Shown here one piece after another: positions 1 through 8,809 of a DNA stretch of 64,000 nucleotides. Both the position numbers and the translations under genes were made by a program. Position 1 is the stretch's first letter. Each line of letters begins with the position of its first letter. This stretch comes from Candidatus Binatia bacterium (GTDB taxonomy: Bacteria > Desulfobacterota > Binatia > HRBIN30). The notes under the pieces are model-generated. The model saw only the letters and a program-made list of their open reading frames with translations, ran no database searches and was not told where the DNA came from. The stretch lies in NCBI GenBank assembly GCA_026004215.1, contig BPIR01000001.1, positions 1,454,566-1,518,565 on the forward strand, in the 5' to 3' direction.

Positions 1-1867
1 CCTGACGCCACACCACGGTCACCAAAAGTACACTGAGCAACTTCGGCAAGAACAAAATCGCCGCCGTCACCCCCATGAGCGCAACCGCCCACTCGGGCCT
101 CCATATCGGCCATTCGGGAAACAACGAGGGCCCGTGGGGGAAGTATTCCGGTTCCCAAATTACGTGAGAAACGGCCTCGACCGTGCTGAGGGCAAGGAAA
201 GCGAACCACAGAAGCGCGGAGACGTAAGAGAGCACCCCATTCAAGAACAACACCCGGTGGGCTCCGAACAGTCCCTCGGTAAACAGCAACCGCAAGTGTT
301 GTAAGTTTCCCTGGCACCACCGGCGGTCGCGATTCATCTCCTCGAGCAGAGTGGAGGGCACTTCCTCGTAGCTTCCATCGAGATCGTACGCGAGCCAGAT
401 TTGCCAGCCCGCACGGCCCAGCAGTGCAGCCTCCACAAAATCGTGGCTCATGATCTCGCCCCCCAGTGGCGGCTTGCCCGGAAGCCGCGGCAAGCCGCAG
501 TGGCGCGTGAACGGCTCGACACGGATGATCGTATTGTGCCCCCAGTACTGGCCGTCGCCGAGCTGCCAAAAGTGCAAACCGGCAGCGAACATGGGACCGT
601 ACAGCCGGCTACTGAACTGCTGCACGCGGGCCAGCAGCGAGCGCCGATTCACTGCGCGAGGTGCAGTCTGGATCATCCCCGCTTGCGGGTTGGCGTCCAT
701 CAACTGCACCAAACGCACAATTGTGTCGCCGCTCATGATGCTGTCGGCATCGAGCATGATCATGTATTCGTAGTGCGCCCCCCAACGCCGGCAGAAATCC
801 GCAACGTTGCCGCTCTTGCGTTTGAGACGCACGCGCCGGCGGCGGTAAAAGACGCGGCCAAATCCGGATACATCGCGACACCAACGCAGCCACGCCTCCT
901 CTTCCTTCACCCATGTGCCCGGGTCGGCGCTGTCGCTGAGCACAAAGAAGTCGAAATACTGGCCGAGTCCGGTGCGCTCGACCGAATCGTAGATTGCCCG
1001 TAAGCCCGCAAATACGCGCTCCACGGGCTCCTCGCAAATGGGCATCACGATGGCCGTGCGCCCCCGCGGCCGAAACTGAGACCGATCCACGGGAGGCAAG
1101 CGCGTGATCGCATAACGATCGCCGAGCAGGAGGGTGAAGAAGCCAAACAGCGCAGTCCAAAAGCCGATCGAGATCCAGCCGAACAGCGCACCGAAAAACA
1201 GCACGATAAAGAACTCGAGCCAGGTGCGTCCCTGGTACGGCAGCACTGCTTGCATGAAGCCGCTGGCCACCACGGTCGGCAACAATACGAGCAGGGCCAG
1301 AAACACGCGCCGTACCCGCGCTGCACGAATCCACGGCAGCGCCGAGCGCTGCTTGCGCAGCTCGCGCCCGCGGAGCACCTGCTCGGTTCGCTGCCCCCGC
1401 AACCGTTGCCACACACGGCGCCAAAAGCGGCGTTCTACGGGCTCCGGGCGCATGTGCCGGCGGCGCAACGCCTGATGCGAGGTGGGGTAGCCGTTGCGCA
1501 AAGGAACGCGGGTACGCTCGGCACTACCCAGCCAACGTTCGAGCCGCCAGCGCAACTCGTCGGGCAACGCCGGAAAACTGTCCGCCGGCGGTGGCCAGCG
1601 CTCCACAACGATTTCGCGCAGTGCTCTCAACGTTTCCCGAATCGCAGTGGATCCAGGCGGCCACTCTGGCCGCTCGATTGCGCGGCGGACAGCCGCGTCC
1701 GCCAGGTTCTTCGCTTGCTCCGGCTCGAGGCCAAGCGCCTCGCAATAGCGTAGCGCGCGCGTACGAGCTGCCGCCCAGTCTTGGTACAAACGTTCCGGGG
1801 GTACCGCGAGTAGCTGCGGCTCCGAGTCTCGATCTTCTGCAATTCGACGTTGCGCTGGTTCGCTCAT
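1..1867 (-). CDS. opgH: Glucans biosynthesis glucosyltransferase H (OpgH/MdoH), 3' part missing at window edge
   Basis: Inner-membrane GT2-family enzyme that polymerises the beta-1,2-glucan backbone of osmoregulated periplasmic glucans from UDP-glucose. About 622 codons are visible on the minus strand before the left edge cuts the gene. A cytoplasmic N-terminal region is followed by hydrophobic segments and then the glycosyltransferase core: DADS with the two aspartates at about 373 and 375, SHD ending at about 476, and RRWCQ at about 515-519, the D,D,D,Q-x-x-R-W signature of processive GT2 enzymes. The start codon overlaps the opgG stop as ATGA (1867-1864), so the two are translationally coupled in the same order as enterobacterial opgGH. 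The identification is secure; the C-terminal membrane part cannot be judged. Confidence 0.95.
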   Translation of the reverse strand, partial: MSEPAQRRIAEDRDSEPQLLAVPPERLYQDWAAARTRALRYCEALGLEPEQAKNLADAAVRRAIERPEWPPGSTAIRETLRALREIVVERWPPPADSFPALPDELRWRLERWLGSAERTRVPLRNGYPTSHQALRRRHMRPEPVERRFWRRVWQRLRGQRTEQVLRGRELRKQRSALPWIRAARVRRVFLALLVLLPTVVASGFMQAVLPYQGRTWLEFFIVLFFGALFGWISIGFWTALFGFFTLLLGDRYAITRLPPVDRSQFRPRGRTAIVMPICEEPVERVFAGLRAIYDSVERTGLGQYFDFFVLSDSADPGTWVKEEEAWLRWCRDVSGFGRVFYRRRRVRLKRKSGNVADFCRRWGAHYEYMIMLDADSIMSGDTIVRLVQLMDANPQAGMIQTAPRAVNRRSLLARVQQFSSRLYGPMFAAGLHFWQLGDGQYWGHNTIIRVEPFTRHCGLPRLPGKPPLGGEIMSHDFVEAALLGRAGWQIWLAYDLDGSYEEVPSTLLEEMNRDRRWCQGNLQHLRLLFTEGLFGAHRVLFLNGVLSYVSALLWFAFLALSTVEAVSHVIWEPEYFPHGPSLFPEWPIWRPEWAVALMGVTAAILFLPKLLSVLLVTVVWRQ

Positions 1868-3405
1868 GGCACCAGGAGGTAGGACCACGTTTCTGTCAGC
1901 ACGCGGTCCCCTAACACGAGGTACGCCCGCAGCTCTATTGGCTCGCTTCGTTTGGGACGCACTTGGAACGCCAAGCGCCAGCCTCCCGTCACCTCGTTTT
2001 TCACCACCTGCTGATCGAGGAGTTCGGCCGACTCCGCTCCCGAGGCAATAGTCACGGCACCGTGCACCACGGTCGAGGCAGGAATCGACTCCAGTTCGCC
2101 GCCGGCAAAATCCACGATGAGGCGATAGGCGTCTTCGCGGTTACCGCGATCGCGCCGCGTGGCCACGGCCCTTCCTCCCGGCGGCCGTTGCGGGTCATCC
2201 CCGTACCACCACAAGCGGTAGCGAGCCGCCCAAGGCGAGCCGGGCTTGGGCTTGGCCTCGGGCACCCAAAAAGCCACGATGTTGTCATTCGTATCGGATT
2301 TCGTTGGGATCTCCACCAACATCACGCGTCCGGCCCCCCAATCGCCCAAGGGTTCCACCCATCCGCTCGGGCGGCGCTCGCGGTGGGTCTCCAAGTCCTG
2401 GTAGTGGTCGAAATTCCGATCCCGCTGCACGAGTCCAAAACCGCGCGGACTTTGCATGCGAAAACTGCTGATCAACAGAGACCGCGGATTCATCAGTGGC
2501 CTCCACAACCACTCCCCGTTGCGAAAGTGGAGGAGCAGGCCATCCGAGTCGTGCACCTCCGGACGAAAATCCTCCACGGGGCGGGGGCTGTTTTCTCCGT
2601 GAAAAAACATGCTCGTCAAGGGAGCCACCCCCAACTGTTGCACCTCGCGGCGAAAATACAGGCGCGACTCCACGTCCACCCGGGTTTGCTCTGCCGGCCG
2701 GATGAGGAAGCGGTAAGCACCCGTCACGCTCGGACTGTCGAGAATCGCGTACACGATCAATTCCGTGGACCACGGTTGCGGCCGCACAATCCAAAACTCG
2801 CGAAACGAGGGGAATTCTTCGCCGCTCGGCAATCCGGTATCGATGGCCAGGCCCCGTGCAGACAACCCAAACACCTGATCTCTGCCCACGCCGCGGAAGT
2901 AACTCGCTCCCAGAAACACGATGACCTCGTCGTAGTAATCGGCGCGCTTGATCGGCGCATGCACCCGGAAGCCCGCGAACCCGAGGTTGTGCGGCACGCG
3001 GCTGGCGAAGTCATTGCGGCCGTAGTCGAAATCGCTCGGCGAAAAGGCAACGGTATGCACACCGGCATCGTCCACAACGTGAACGGTCACCGTGTGCCGG
3101 TAATAGTACCCTGGGTGAAAGAACTGCACTTGGAACGGTAAACCCGTATCGCCCCACAGCGCGCGGTCACGGCGGAAACGAATGTCCCGCCACTGGTCGT
3201 ACGAAATGCGGGCGAGCCACTCGGGAATGGCCTCGGGCGGCTGATATGCTTGCGCAGCGAGTTTTTGGGCGCGCTCCGCCACCAGCTCGAAATGAAAATG
3301 AGCGTGCGCCGCACCCGCCAAGAGCCATGCCGCCAAAACGAACGTCAGCCAGCTCCACAGCGCGAATCCCTTTCGCTGCAATTGCGCCCACCCACGTCGT
3401 CGCAT
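1864..3405 (-). CDS. opgG: Periplasmic glucans biosynthesis protein G (OpgG/MdoG)
   Basis: Periplasmic protein needed for synthesis, release or beta-1,6 branching of osmoregulated periplasmic glucans. From the ATG at 3405 it is 513 aa, close to E. coli OpgG (511). The N-terminus is basic, then hydrophobic, ending in an A-H-A type signal-peptidase site near residue 35, followed by the HFHFELVAERAQKLA segment typical of mature OpgG. The frame stays open upstream to 3504, but that extension would bury the signal peptide, so I place the start at 3405; its ribosome site is weak. The stop overlaps the opgH start. The neighbouring genes on the other side are divergent, so the promoter should lie in 3406-3615. 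Confidence 0.95.
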   Translation of the reverse strand: MRRRGWAQLQRKGFALWSWLTFVLAAWLLAGAAHAHFHFELVAERAQKLAAQAYQPPEAIPEWLARISYDQWRDIRFRRDRALWGDTGLPFQVQFFHPGYYYRHTVTVHVVDDAGVHTVAFSPSDFDYGRNDFASRVPHNLGFAGFRVHAPIKRADYYDEVIVFLGASYFRGVGRDQVFGLSARGLAIDTGLPSGEEFPSFREFWIVRPQPWSTELIVYAILDSPSVTGAYRFLIRPAEQTRVDVESRLYFRREVQQLGVAPLTSMFFHGENSPRPVEDFRPEVHDSDGLLLHFRNGEWLWRPLMNPRSLLISSFRMQSPRGFGLVQRDRNFDHYQDLETHRERRPSGWVEPLGDWGAGRVMLVEIPTKSDTNDNIVAFWVPEAKPKPGSPWAARYRLWWYGDDPQRPPGGRAVATRRDRGNREDAYRLIVDFAGGELESIPASTVVHGAVTIASGAESAELLDQQVVKNEVTGGWRLAFQVRPKRSEPIELRAYLVLGDRVLTETWSYLLVP

Positions 3406-3615
3406 TGTCCGAACCGTCGCGTCGCCCTTTTGTATGCAGCCACGGTCCATCTGACCAGTCCATTCTTGGATTTTTCTTCCCCGGGGCATGCATCGTCTCG
3501 GCAACGGCAGCCCAGCACGCGCTCTTCTGGCCCGCCATCCCCCCCTCGCTTGCTCTCACACGGTGCGCGTGAGAAAAGGGCTCGCTTCTCGCCATCGATG
3601 GAGGAAACAAGGGGC

Positions 3616-4791
3616 ATGCGTCGGCTTCGTCAGTTTTGTGTGGTCGCAGCCGCAACGCTTGTTTGTGGGCTGTTCGCGGGTTGCGGCGACGATGGAGAAC
3701 CGCTGCGCGCAGAGGGCCTGCTGGCCCGCCGCATTGCCACCTGGGAGATCGGCGCCCTTACCGACGGCAGCGACGCGGAGGTGGAGAACGCGTTCCTGTC
3801 GCCCGGTCGCCGCTTCGCTGCCGAAGTTTACGAAGTGCCGGCTTTCCCGTGCGTCCGCACCGATAGCGACGACTACCTTCATATCCCGGAGGCAACCACG
3901 ACGCCCGGGTTGCCCGGGGTTTTTCTCGCGGTGCCGCCCGCCGATCCCGCAGCACCCATCCTCATGATCTTCCACGGTAACGGCCTCGACTTTATCGAGG
4001 CCTTGGCCTCGCTGTTCGTTCACGCCGCGCCACGAACCGCGATGCAACTCCTGCACGACCAACCCGGCTTCGTGGGCTTCATCGAAATTCTCAATCGCGG
4101 GGGAGCGCTGCGTGGGCTGCGGGGCGAGTCGAGCGGCTCGATTGCGGCGGCGGCACTCGAACGTGGCTGGGGCATCGTGGTGCCCGGTAACTGTTGGGGC
4201 GACGGCGGTCATCACCGCGGAGAAGTGATTGACTACTACATCACCGCGCCCCGCTTCGGCCGCAGCATGGATGACTTCGTTTGGCACTGGGCCCGCACAC
4301 AACTGCCGCACGACCGGAGTCGCGAGTATTCCTTCGGCTGCAGCGGGGGCGGCCAGCGTACCGCACAACTCTTGCTCTCCGATCCGCACGCGGTCGCCGC
4401 AGCCGCCGTGGACAGCCCCGCTGACTATCTTCCCGGCTTCAAAGATGATCCTCCGGGGCTTTTCAGCCTGCTGCAAGGCATCCCCGGGTACATGGAACGC
4501 CTCGATGGGTTTTACCTTGCCCACTACGGCACTTGGGAAAACGCAGCCGCGCAAAGCCTGGGCACGCAGTTGCTGCCGAGAAAAATCGACACGCCCATTT
4601 ACATGGCGTACTCGTCGCGCGATCCACTGGTTACCGGAGGAATTTCGCGACGGCTCGCAGAGGCGCTGGCGCAGCGATTCCCTGCGGACCGCCAGGTCGT
4701 GTGGGACACGGGAGAAGCCGTCCACTGTCAGATCAATACGCGCGCTCGCGCAGAGGCTGTGCTCGACTGGCTCGTGCGCTGGCAACGCTAA
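3616..4791 (+). CDS. Lipoprotein with alpha/beta-hydrolase fold (esterase/depolymerase-like)
   Basis: Predicted 391-aa exported lipoprotein. The first 23 residues form a basic/hydrophobic signal ending in the lipobox LFAGC, so the mature protein should be lipid-anchored. The hydrolase part shows an HGNG oxyanion-type motif, the nucleophile elbow GCSGGG near residue 250, an acidic residue in SSRDPLV and a histidine in EAVHCQ, a plausible Ser-Asp-His triad. The start is chosen for the lipobox and for GGAGGA at 3600-3605 upstream; an ATG six codons earlier is possible. The substrate is unknown; the layout resembles secreted esterase or polyester-depolymerase families, which I cannot separate by eye. 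It diverges from opgGH. Confidence 0.75.
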   Translation: MRRLRQFCVVAAATLVCGLFAGCGDDGEPLRAEGLLARRIATWEIGALTDGSDAEVENAFLSPGRRFAAEVYEVPAFPCVRTDSDDYLHIPEATTTPGLPGVFLAVPPADPAAPILMIFHGNGLDFIEALASLFVHAAPRTAMQLLHDQPGFVGFIEILNRGGALRGLRGESSGSIAAAALERGWGIVVPGNCWGDGGHHRGEVIDYYITAPRFGRSMDDFVWHWARTQLPHDRSREYSFGCSGGGQRTAQLLLSDPHAVAAAAVDSPADYLPGFKDDPPGLFSLLQGIPGYMERLDGFYLAHYGTWENAAAQSLGTQLLPRKIDTPIYMAYSSRDPLVTGGISRRLAEALAQRFPADRQVVWDTGEAVHCQINTRARAEAVLDWLVRWQR

Positions 4792-4848
4792 GCACGCAGC
4801 TTTTCCAAGGGCCTCGGTCGCCGCTTGCGCTCAAAGGGAACCGCATCC

Positions 4849-6054
4849 GTGGATTTCGGCATCGATCATTTGCTGAAGAGCCGCCCCTGGCAACGCAAAC
4901 TGCACGGGCGGCGGGTTGGCCTCGTCGCACATCCCGCTTCGGTCACCCGCGACCTGGTCCACACATTGGATGCGCTCATGGGCATTCCCGGAGTGCGTGT
5001 AACGTCTGCGTTCGGACCCCAACACGGGCTTCGCGGCGAGAAGCAAGACAACATGATCGAGTCCGATGACTACTTCGATCCCATTCACAGCATCCCGGTG
5101 TTCAGCCTCTACGGCCGCACGCGGCGGCCGACTGCGGCCATGCTGGACACTTGCGATCTCGTGCTGGTAGATTTGCAGGACCTGGGCTGCCGCGTGTACA
5201 CATTTATCACCACTCTGCGCTACCTCCTCGAAGAAGCTGCCAAAGTAGGCAAGGAGGTTTGGGTGCTCGACCGGCCCAATCCGATCGGGCGAGCAGTGGA
5301 GGGCTTGCGCCGCCATCAGGGGTGGGAGAGCTTCGTTGCTGCCGGAGAATTCCCCCTTCGCCACGGGCTCACACTCGGCGAACTGGGGAGGTACTTCGTC
5401 CGCTCGATGGGCCTCGATGTGGCGTACGAGGTCGTGCCCTTGCGTGGATGGCAACCCGCCCGCGGGCCCGGGTATGGGTGGCCGCTCCACGAGCGCTGCT
5501 GGGTGAATCCGAGTCCCAACGCACCGAACTTGTGGATGGCTCGTTGTTATCCGGGCACCGTGATGCTGGAAGGCACGGAGCTGTCCGAAGGCCGCGGTAC
5601 GACCCGGCCGCTGGAGCTCTTCGGTGCACCCGAACTCGACACGACAGCGCTGCTGGCTCGCATGCATACGCTGGCACCAGAGTGGACGGAAGGCTGCGCG
5701 CTCCGGCACTGCTGGTTCGAGCCCACCTTCCACAAACATGCAGGCCGGTTGTGTGCCGGCTTGCAAATTCATGTCGAGCCTCCCGTATACGATCCGAGCC
5801 GATTCCGGCCGTGGCGGCTCGTGGCCTTGTTCCTGAAAGCCATTCGTCAAGTACACCCCGAGTGGCCTTTGTGGCGCCAGTTTCCCTATGAGTACGAGCA
5901 CGAACGATTGGCCATCGACCTCATCAACGGTGGCGAGACACTACGGCAATGGGTCGACGACCCGGCAGCCCGTCCTGGGGATCTCGACGCGCTGGCTCGG
6001 CGGGACGAGCAAGCTTGGATGGAGGAACGGGCTCCCCTCCTGTTGTACACTTGA
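4849..6054 (+). CDS. DUF1343 / NamZ-type exo-beta-N-acetylmuramidase
   Basis: About 401 aa, matching the DUF1343 family; its member NamZ (glycoside hydrolase family GH171) removes MurNAc from the non-reducing end of peptidoglycan fragments. Recognisable family landmarks are GLVAHPASV near the N-terminus, FGPQHGLRG, DLQDLGCRVYTF, VLDRPNPIG, and the later LEGTELSEGRGTTRPLE block. The GTG at 4849 has AAAGGGAA eight bases upstream and is preferred; a TTG at 4825 would add eight residues. No signal peptide is visible, so the protein may be cytoplasmic and act on recycled muropeptides, unlike secreted NamZ proteins. It lies 57 bases after the lipoprotein gene on the same strand. Confidence 0.8.
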   Translation: MDFGIDHLLKSRPWQRKLHGRRVGLVAHPASVTRDLVHTLDALMGIPGVRVTSAFGPQHGLRGEKQDNMIESDDYFDPIHSIPVFSLYGRTRRPTAAMLDTCDLVLVDLQDLGCRVYTFITTLRYLLEEAAKVGKEVWVLDRPNPIGRAVEGLRRHQGWESFVAAGEFPLRHGLTLGELGRYFVRSMGLDVAYEVVPLRGWQPARGPGYGWPLHERCWVNPSPNAPNLWMARCYPGTVMLEGTELSEGRGTTRPLELFGAPELDTTALLARMHTLAPEWTEGCALRHCWFEPTFHKHAGRLCAGLQIHVEPPVYDPSRFRPWRLVALFLKAIRQVHPEWPLWRQFPYEYEHERLAIDLINGGETLRQWVDDPAARPGDLDALARRDEQAWMEERAPLLLYT

Positions 6055-6106
6055 TTCGTTTTCCGCTTTTGGCAGGAACGAGACAGCACCGCGAAAAGGA
6101 GGTCTC

Positions 6107-6583
6107 ATGGGAATCGCCGAAGGAAAAGCTGCTCCGGACTTTGAACTCCTCGATGCCGCGGGCCGGCGTGTGTCGTTGTCGGATTTCGCCGGCCGCGACC
6201 TGGTGTTGTACTTTTATCCAAAAGACGACACGCCCGGATGCACCAAGGAGGCGTGCGGCTTCCGTGACTCGTGGAAGGAACTCCAAAAGCTGGGCGTCGC
6301 CGTAGTGGGGGTGTCACCCGACAACGCCGAGTCGCACCAAAAGTTCATCAAAAAATACAAGCTTCCTTTCGTGCTGCTCAGCGACCCGGACTACAAGGTC
6401 ATGAAAAAGTATGGCGCCTACGGGGAGAAAACGATGTACGGCAAAAAAACCGTGGGGGTGATCCGCTCCACCGTGTGGATCGGGCCCGACGGTAAGGTGA
6501 AAAAACACTGGGCCAAGGTGGCCAATGCCGAGAAACACCCCGCGCAGGTACTGGCTGCGATCCAAGCCGAGCGGCAACACTGA
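6107..6583 (+). CDS. bcp: Thioredoxin-dependent thiol peroxidase (bacterioferritin comigratory protein family)
   Basis: 158-aa atypical 2-Cys peroxiredoxin that reduces hydrogen peroxide and organic hydroperoxides with thioredoxin. The motif TPGCTKEAC puts cysteines at residues 45 and 50, exactly the peroxidatic and resolving positions of E. coli Bcp. YFYPKDDTPG and the downstream STVWIGPDGKV strand also match the family. A strong AAAAGGAGG at 6094-6102 sets the start at 6107, although the frame is open further upstream. It follows the DUF1343 gene by about 50 bases and may be cotranscribed. Confidence 0.95.
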   Translation: MGIAEGKAAPDFELLDAAGRRVSLSDFAGRDLVLYFYPKDDTPGCTKEACGFRDSWKELQKLGVAVVGVSPDNAESHQKFIKKYKLPFVLLSDPDYKVMKKYGAYGEKTMYGKKTVGVIRSTVWIGPDGKVKKHWAKVANAEKHPAQVLAAIQAERQH

Positions 6584-6690
6584 GGCGGCGGTCCGCATCA
6601 CTGCCTCGCGCGCATTGCGCTAGCGTGGGAGCACCATGACGCAGACTCGCTCGGCTCGCTGCTTTATCGCGCGCTGGCGGGAGTTGCCTT

Positions 6691-7482
6691 TCAATCCGCT
6701 GGCAACAAGTGGCGGAACAGTTCCACCAAATTCGGCCCTCGGCGAAGCGTGTGGCCACCATCCACGGGGATACATTGCCCGGTGATCCAGCTCGCTTCGT
6801 CGCTCAGCAAAAACGCGACCAGCCGCGCTACGTCCTCCGGCTTGCCCACCCGCGCGATCGGCATACAACGCAGGTAGTCTTGAACAGCTTCCTCGGCGTG
6901 CACCAGAGGGGCGGCAAGATCCGTATCGACCAAACTGGGCAACACTGCATTCACGCGGATGCCGTGTTCGCCCAAGTCGTCCGCAGCGCAGCGCGTCAGC
7001 ATATTCACGCCGGCCTTGGACACGCAGTAGGCGGTCATGCTCCGATGTGTCAGGACGCTCGCAATGGAGCTAATGTTGACGATGCTGCCGCCGCCGGCGG
7101 CTTTCATCGCGCGCGCCTCGAAGCGCATGCAGCGGTACACGCCAAGTAGGTTCGTATCGAGCGTGTGCAGGAACTCCTCTGGACGCGCATTCAAGACAGA
7201 TCCAATGGTTGCCGAACCCGCCGAATTCACCGCCAGGGTGAGCGGCCCCAACGTGCGTTGGGTAGCGTCAATGGCCGCCTCCACTTCCTCGATTCGGGTA
7301 ACGTCGCATCGAACCCAACTCGCGGCCGGGCCCAACTCGGCCGCCGCTTTGGCCAAAACATCTTCACGCCGCCCGGCCAGCATCACGCGACCACCTTCGG
7401 CAACGATTGCCCGAGCGCAGGCCAGGCCAATTCCCGTGCCCCCGCCTGATACAAAAGCCACTCGTCCTTCGAACCGCATCAT
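6691..7482 (-). CDS. Short-chain dehydrogenase/reductase (SDR) family oxidoreductase
   Basis: 263-aa classical SDR with a Rossmann fold. It shows the cofactor loop GGGTGIG (TGxxxGIG) near residue 13, NSAG after the fourth strand, the catalytic Ser in NISSIAS, and the Y-x-x-x-K pair in AYCVSK. The C-terminal [10 protein letters not shown] stretch is typical of FabG-like members. An arginine-rich AGRR after the second strand favours NADP(H), but this is inference. GGGAG precedes the start. It is convergent with bcp and divergent from the FemAB-like gene, so it is probably monocistronic. The substrate cannot be assigned; fatty-acid or alcohol oxidation would suit other genes here. Confidence 0.85.
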   Translation of the reverse strand: MMRFEGRVAFVSGGGTGIGLACARAIVAEGGRVMLAGRREDVLAKAAAELGPAASWVRCDVTRIEEVEAAIDATQRTLGPLTLAVNSAGSATIGSVLNARPEEFLHTLDTNLLGVYRCMRFEARAMKAAGGGSIVNISSIASVLTHRSMTAYCVSKAGVNMLTRCAADDLGEHGIRVNAVLPSLVDTDLAAPLVHAEEAVQDYLRCMPIARVGKPEDVARLVAFLLSDEASWITGQCIPVDGGHTLRRGPNLVELFRHLLPAD

Positions 7483-7775
7483 CGTTCAACTCCCTTCGCC
7501 GAGATAACCGATGTACCCGTTAAGCGTCCCGAGACTCAACTACGGCTCGATTAGAATCCAATGTTCTTTCGGGACAAAGCCCCCAAATCGAGTCCGCTGC
7601 CCCGCGGGTCTAGAACGCAACGGTGCCTGAGCTCCGCGCCGGCGCGCCCTGGTTGCGCCACCGAACTCACTCGACACAATGGTCCGGGGAACGGCGGCTT
7701 CTGGTGCACTGCCCAAGGCTGGGCGAAGTTGCCGGCACTGGCTGTTCGTGGCCGTGCGGGTTATGGGCAGCGGTC
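7483..7775. other. Divergent intergenic region between the SDR and the FemAB-like gene
   Basis: About 290 bases without a convincing gene. The open frame that continues upstream of the FemAB-like start gives a low-complexity Arg/Gly/Cys-rich translation and is probably non-coding. The region should hold promoters for both flanking genes. A TAGAAT hexamer near 7550 resembles a -10 box but has no matching -35 box. Confidence 0.4.
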
Positions 7776-8809
7776 ATGTCCCAACTGGAGCTGGCCCCTT
7801 GCGAGAGCGACGCACGGTGGGAAGAGCTCGTCGCGGAGCAGCCCGAGGCGACCGTGTTTCACCGCACTGCTTGGTTGCACCTGATTGCTCGTTTGAGTGG
7901 AAGCCACCTTCGCCTGTACGAGATCCACGGCCCTAACGGCGTTTTCGGCGAGGTGCCTTTGTTCTTTTTTCGCCGGGGGCCCCTGCGGCTCGCAGCCTCG
8001 CCGCCACCACAAGCAGCCGCGCCGTACCTCGGGCCTACAGTAGCGCCGGGATTACTCCCGCAGGCCCTCGCGGCAATGGCGCGCGAGGCCAAGCGGTATG
8101 GCGCTGCGTACGTGGAATGCCGGTCCGCTCTAGTGCACCGCAGTCGGAAGGCCTTCGGCAATTTGGCTTTGCTCTCGAGCCCCGCAGCACCTTTGTTTTG
8201 GACCTTTCCGTCGGGGAAGAACGGCTGTGGTCTCAAGTCATCGAATCCTCTTGCCGCCGGGCCATCCGCAAGGCACAGAGTAGGGGCGTGTTGGTGGAAG
8301 AGGTGCGGTTACAAGACATCGTAGACACGTACGTTGAAATGTCGGCGCAAGTGTTTGCCAAACACCACCGGCCGCCCCCGCTCGGGCGGGAGGCGTTTGC
8401 AAAAATTGCAGAGGTGCTCGAAGGATCGCCCCTTGCCAAGGTATTCGCTGCTCGCCACCAGGGACGCCTGCTGGCGGCGGGGATTTTTCCCTTCGACCGC
8501 CGCTGCATCTACTATCTCGACGGCGCCAGCTCTCCGGAAGGTCTCGCCCTGCGACCCAATAACCTCTTGCACTGGGAAGTCATCCGGTGGGCCGTGGCTG
8601 CAGGAATCGCTCGATACGACATGGTCGGAGCAGGAATCGCCAGCGTGGCACGCTTCAAACGTACCTTTGGAGCTGGAGGAGTTCCGTACACCTATTGTTA
8701 CCGGCCCCTAGCCCCCTGGGTAGGACTTGCTCGGCGAGTGTACGCGCTGCTCGCTCCCGCGGGTCGAGGCGTGCGTTATTTCTTTCAACCGCGTCCGAGG
8801 AGTTCTTAG
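7776..8809 (+). pseudogene. FemAB/GNAT-like aminoacyl- or N-acetyltransferase, interrupted by an apparent frameshift
   Basis: Two overlapping reading frames together make one FemAB-like protein of about 340 aa. The first frame (ATG 7776) encodes the N-terminal half, including FHRTAWLHLIARLSG and FGEVPLFFFRRGPL, up to AAYVEC near 8117. The second frame (open from about 8117 to 8809) carries the C-terminal half: CRRAIRKAQSRGV, the AAGIFPFDRRCIYYLDGAS strand and LRPNNLLHWEVIRWA. The homologous reading switches frame between about 8110 and 8150, as from loss of one base. Family members modify peptidoglycan bridges or act in exopolysaccharide systems. It could be a true pseudogene, a sequencing error or, less likely, two coupled polypeptides. 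Its end overlaps the next gene's GTG by one base, so the 3' half still sits in an operon. Confidence 0.7.

Noticed and set aside
4825..4848. TTG at 4825 as start of the NamZ-like gene
   Set aside because: The GTG at 4849 has a better-spaced ribosome site and the extra residues do not resemble the family.
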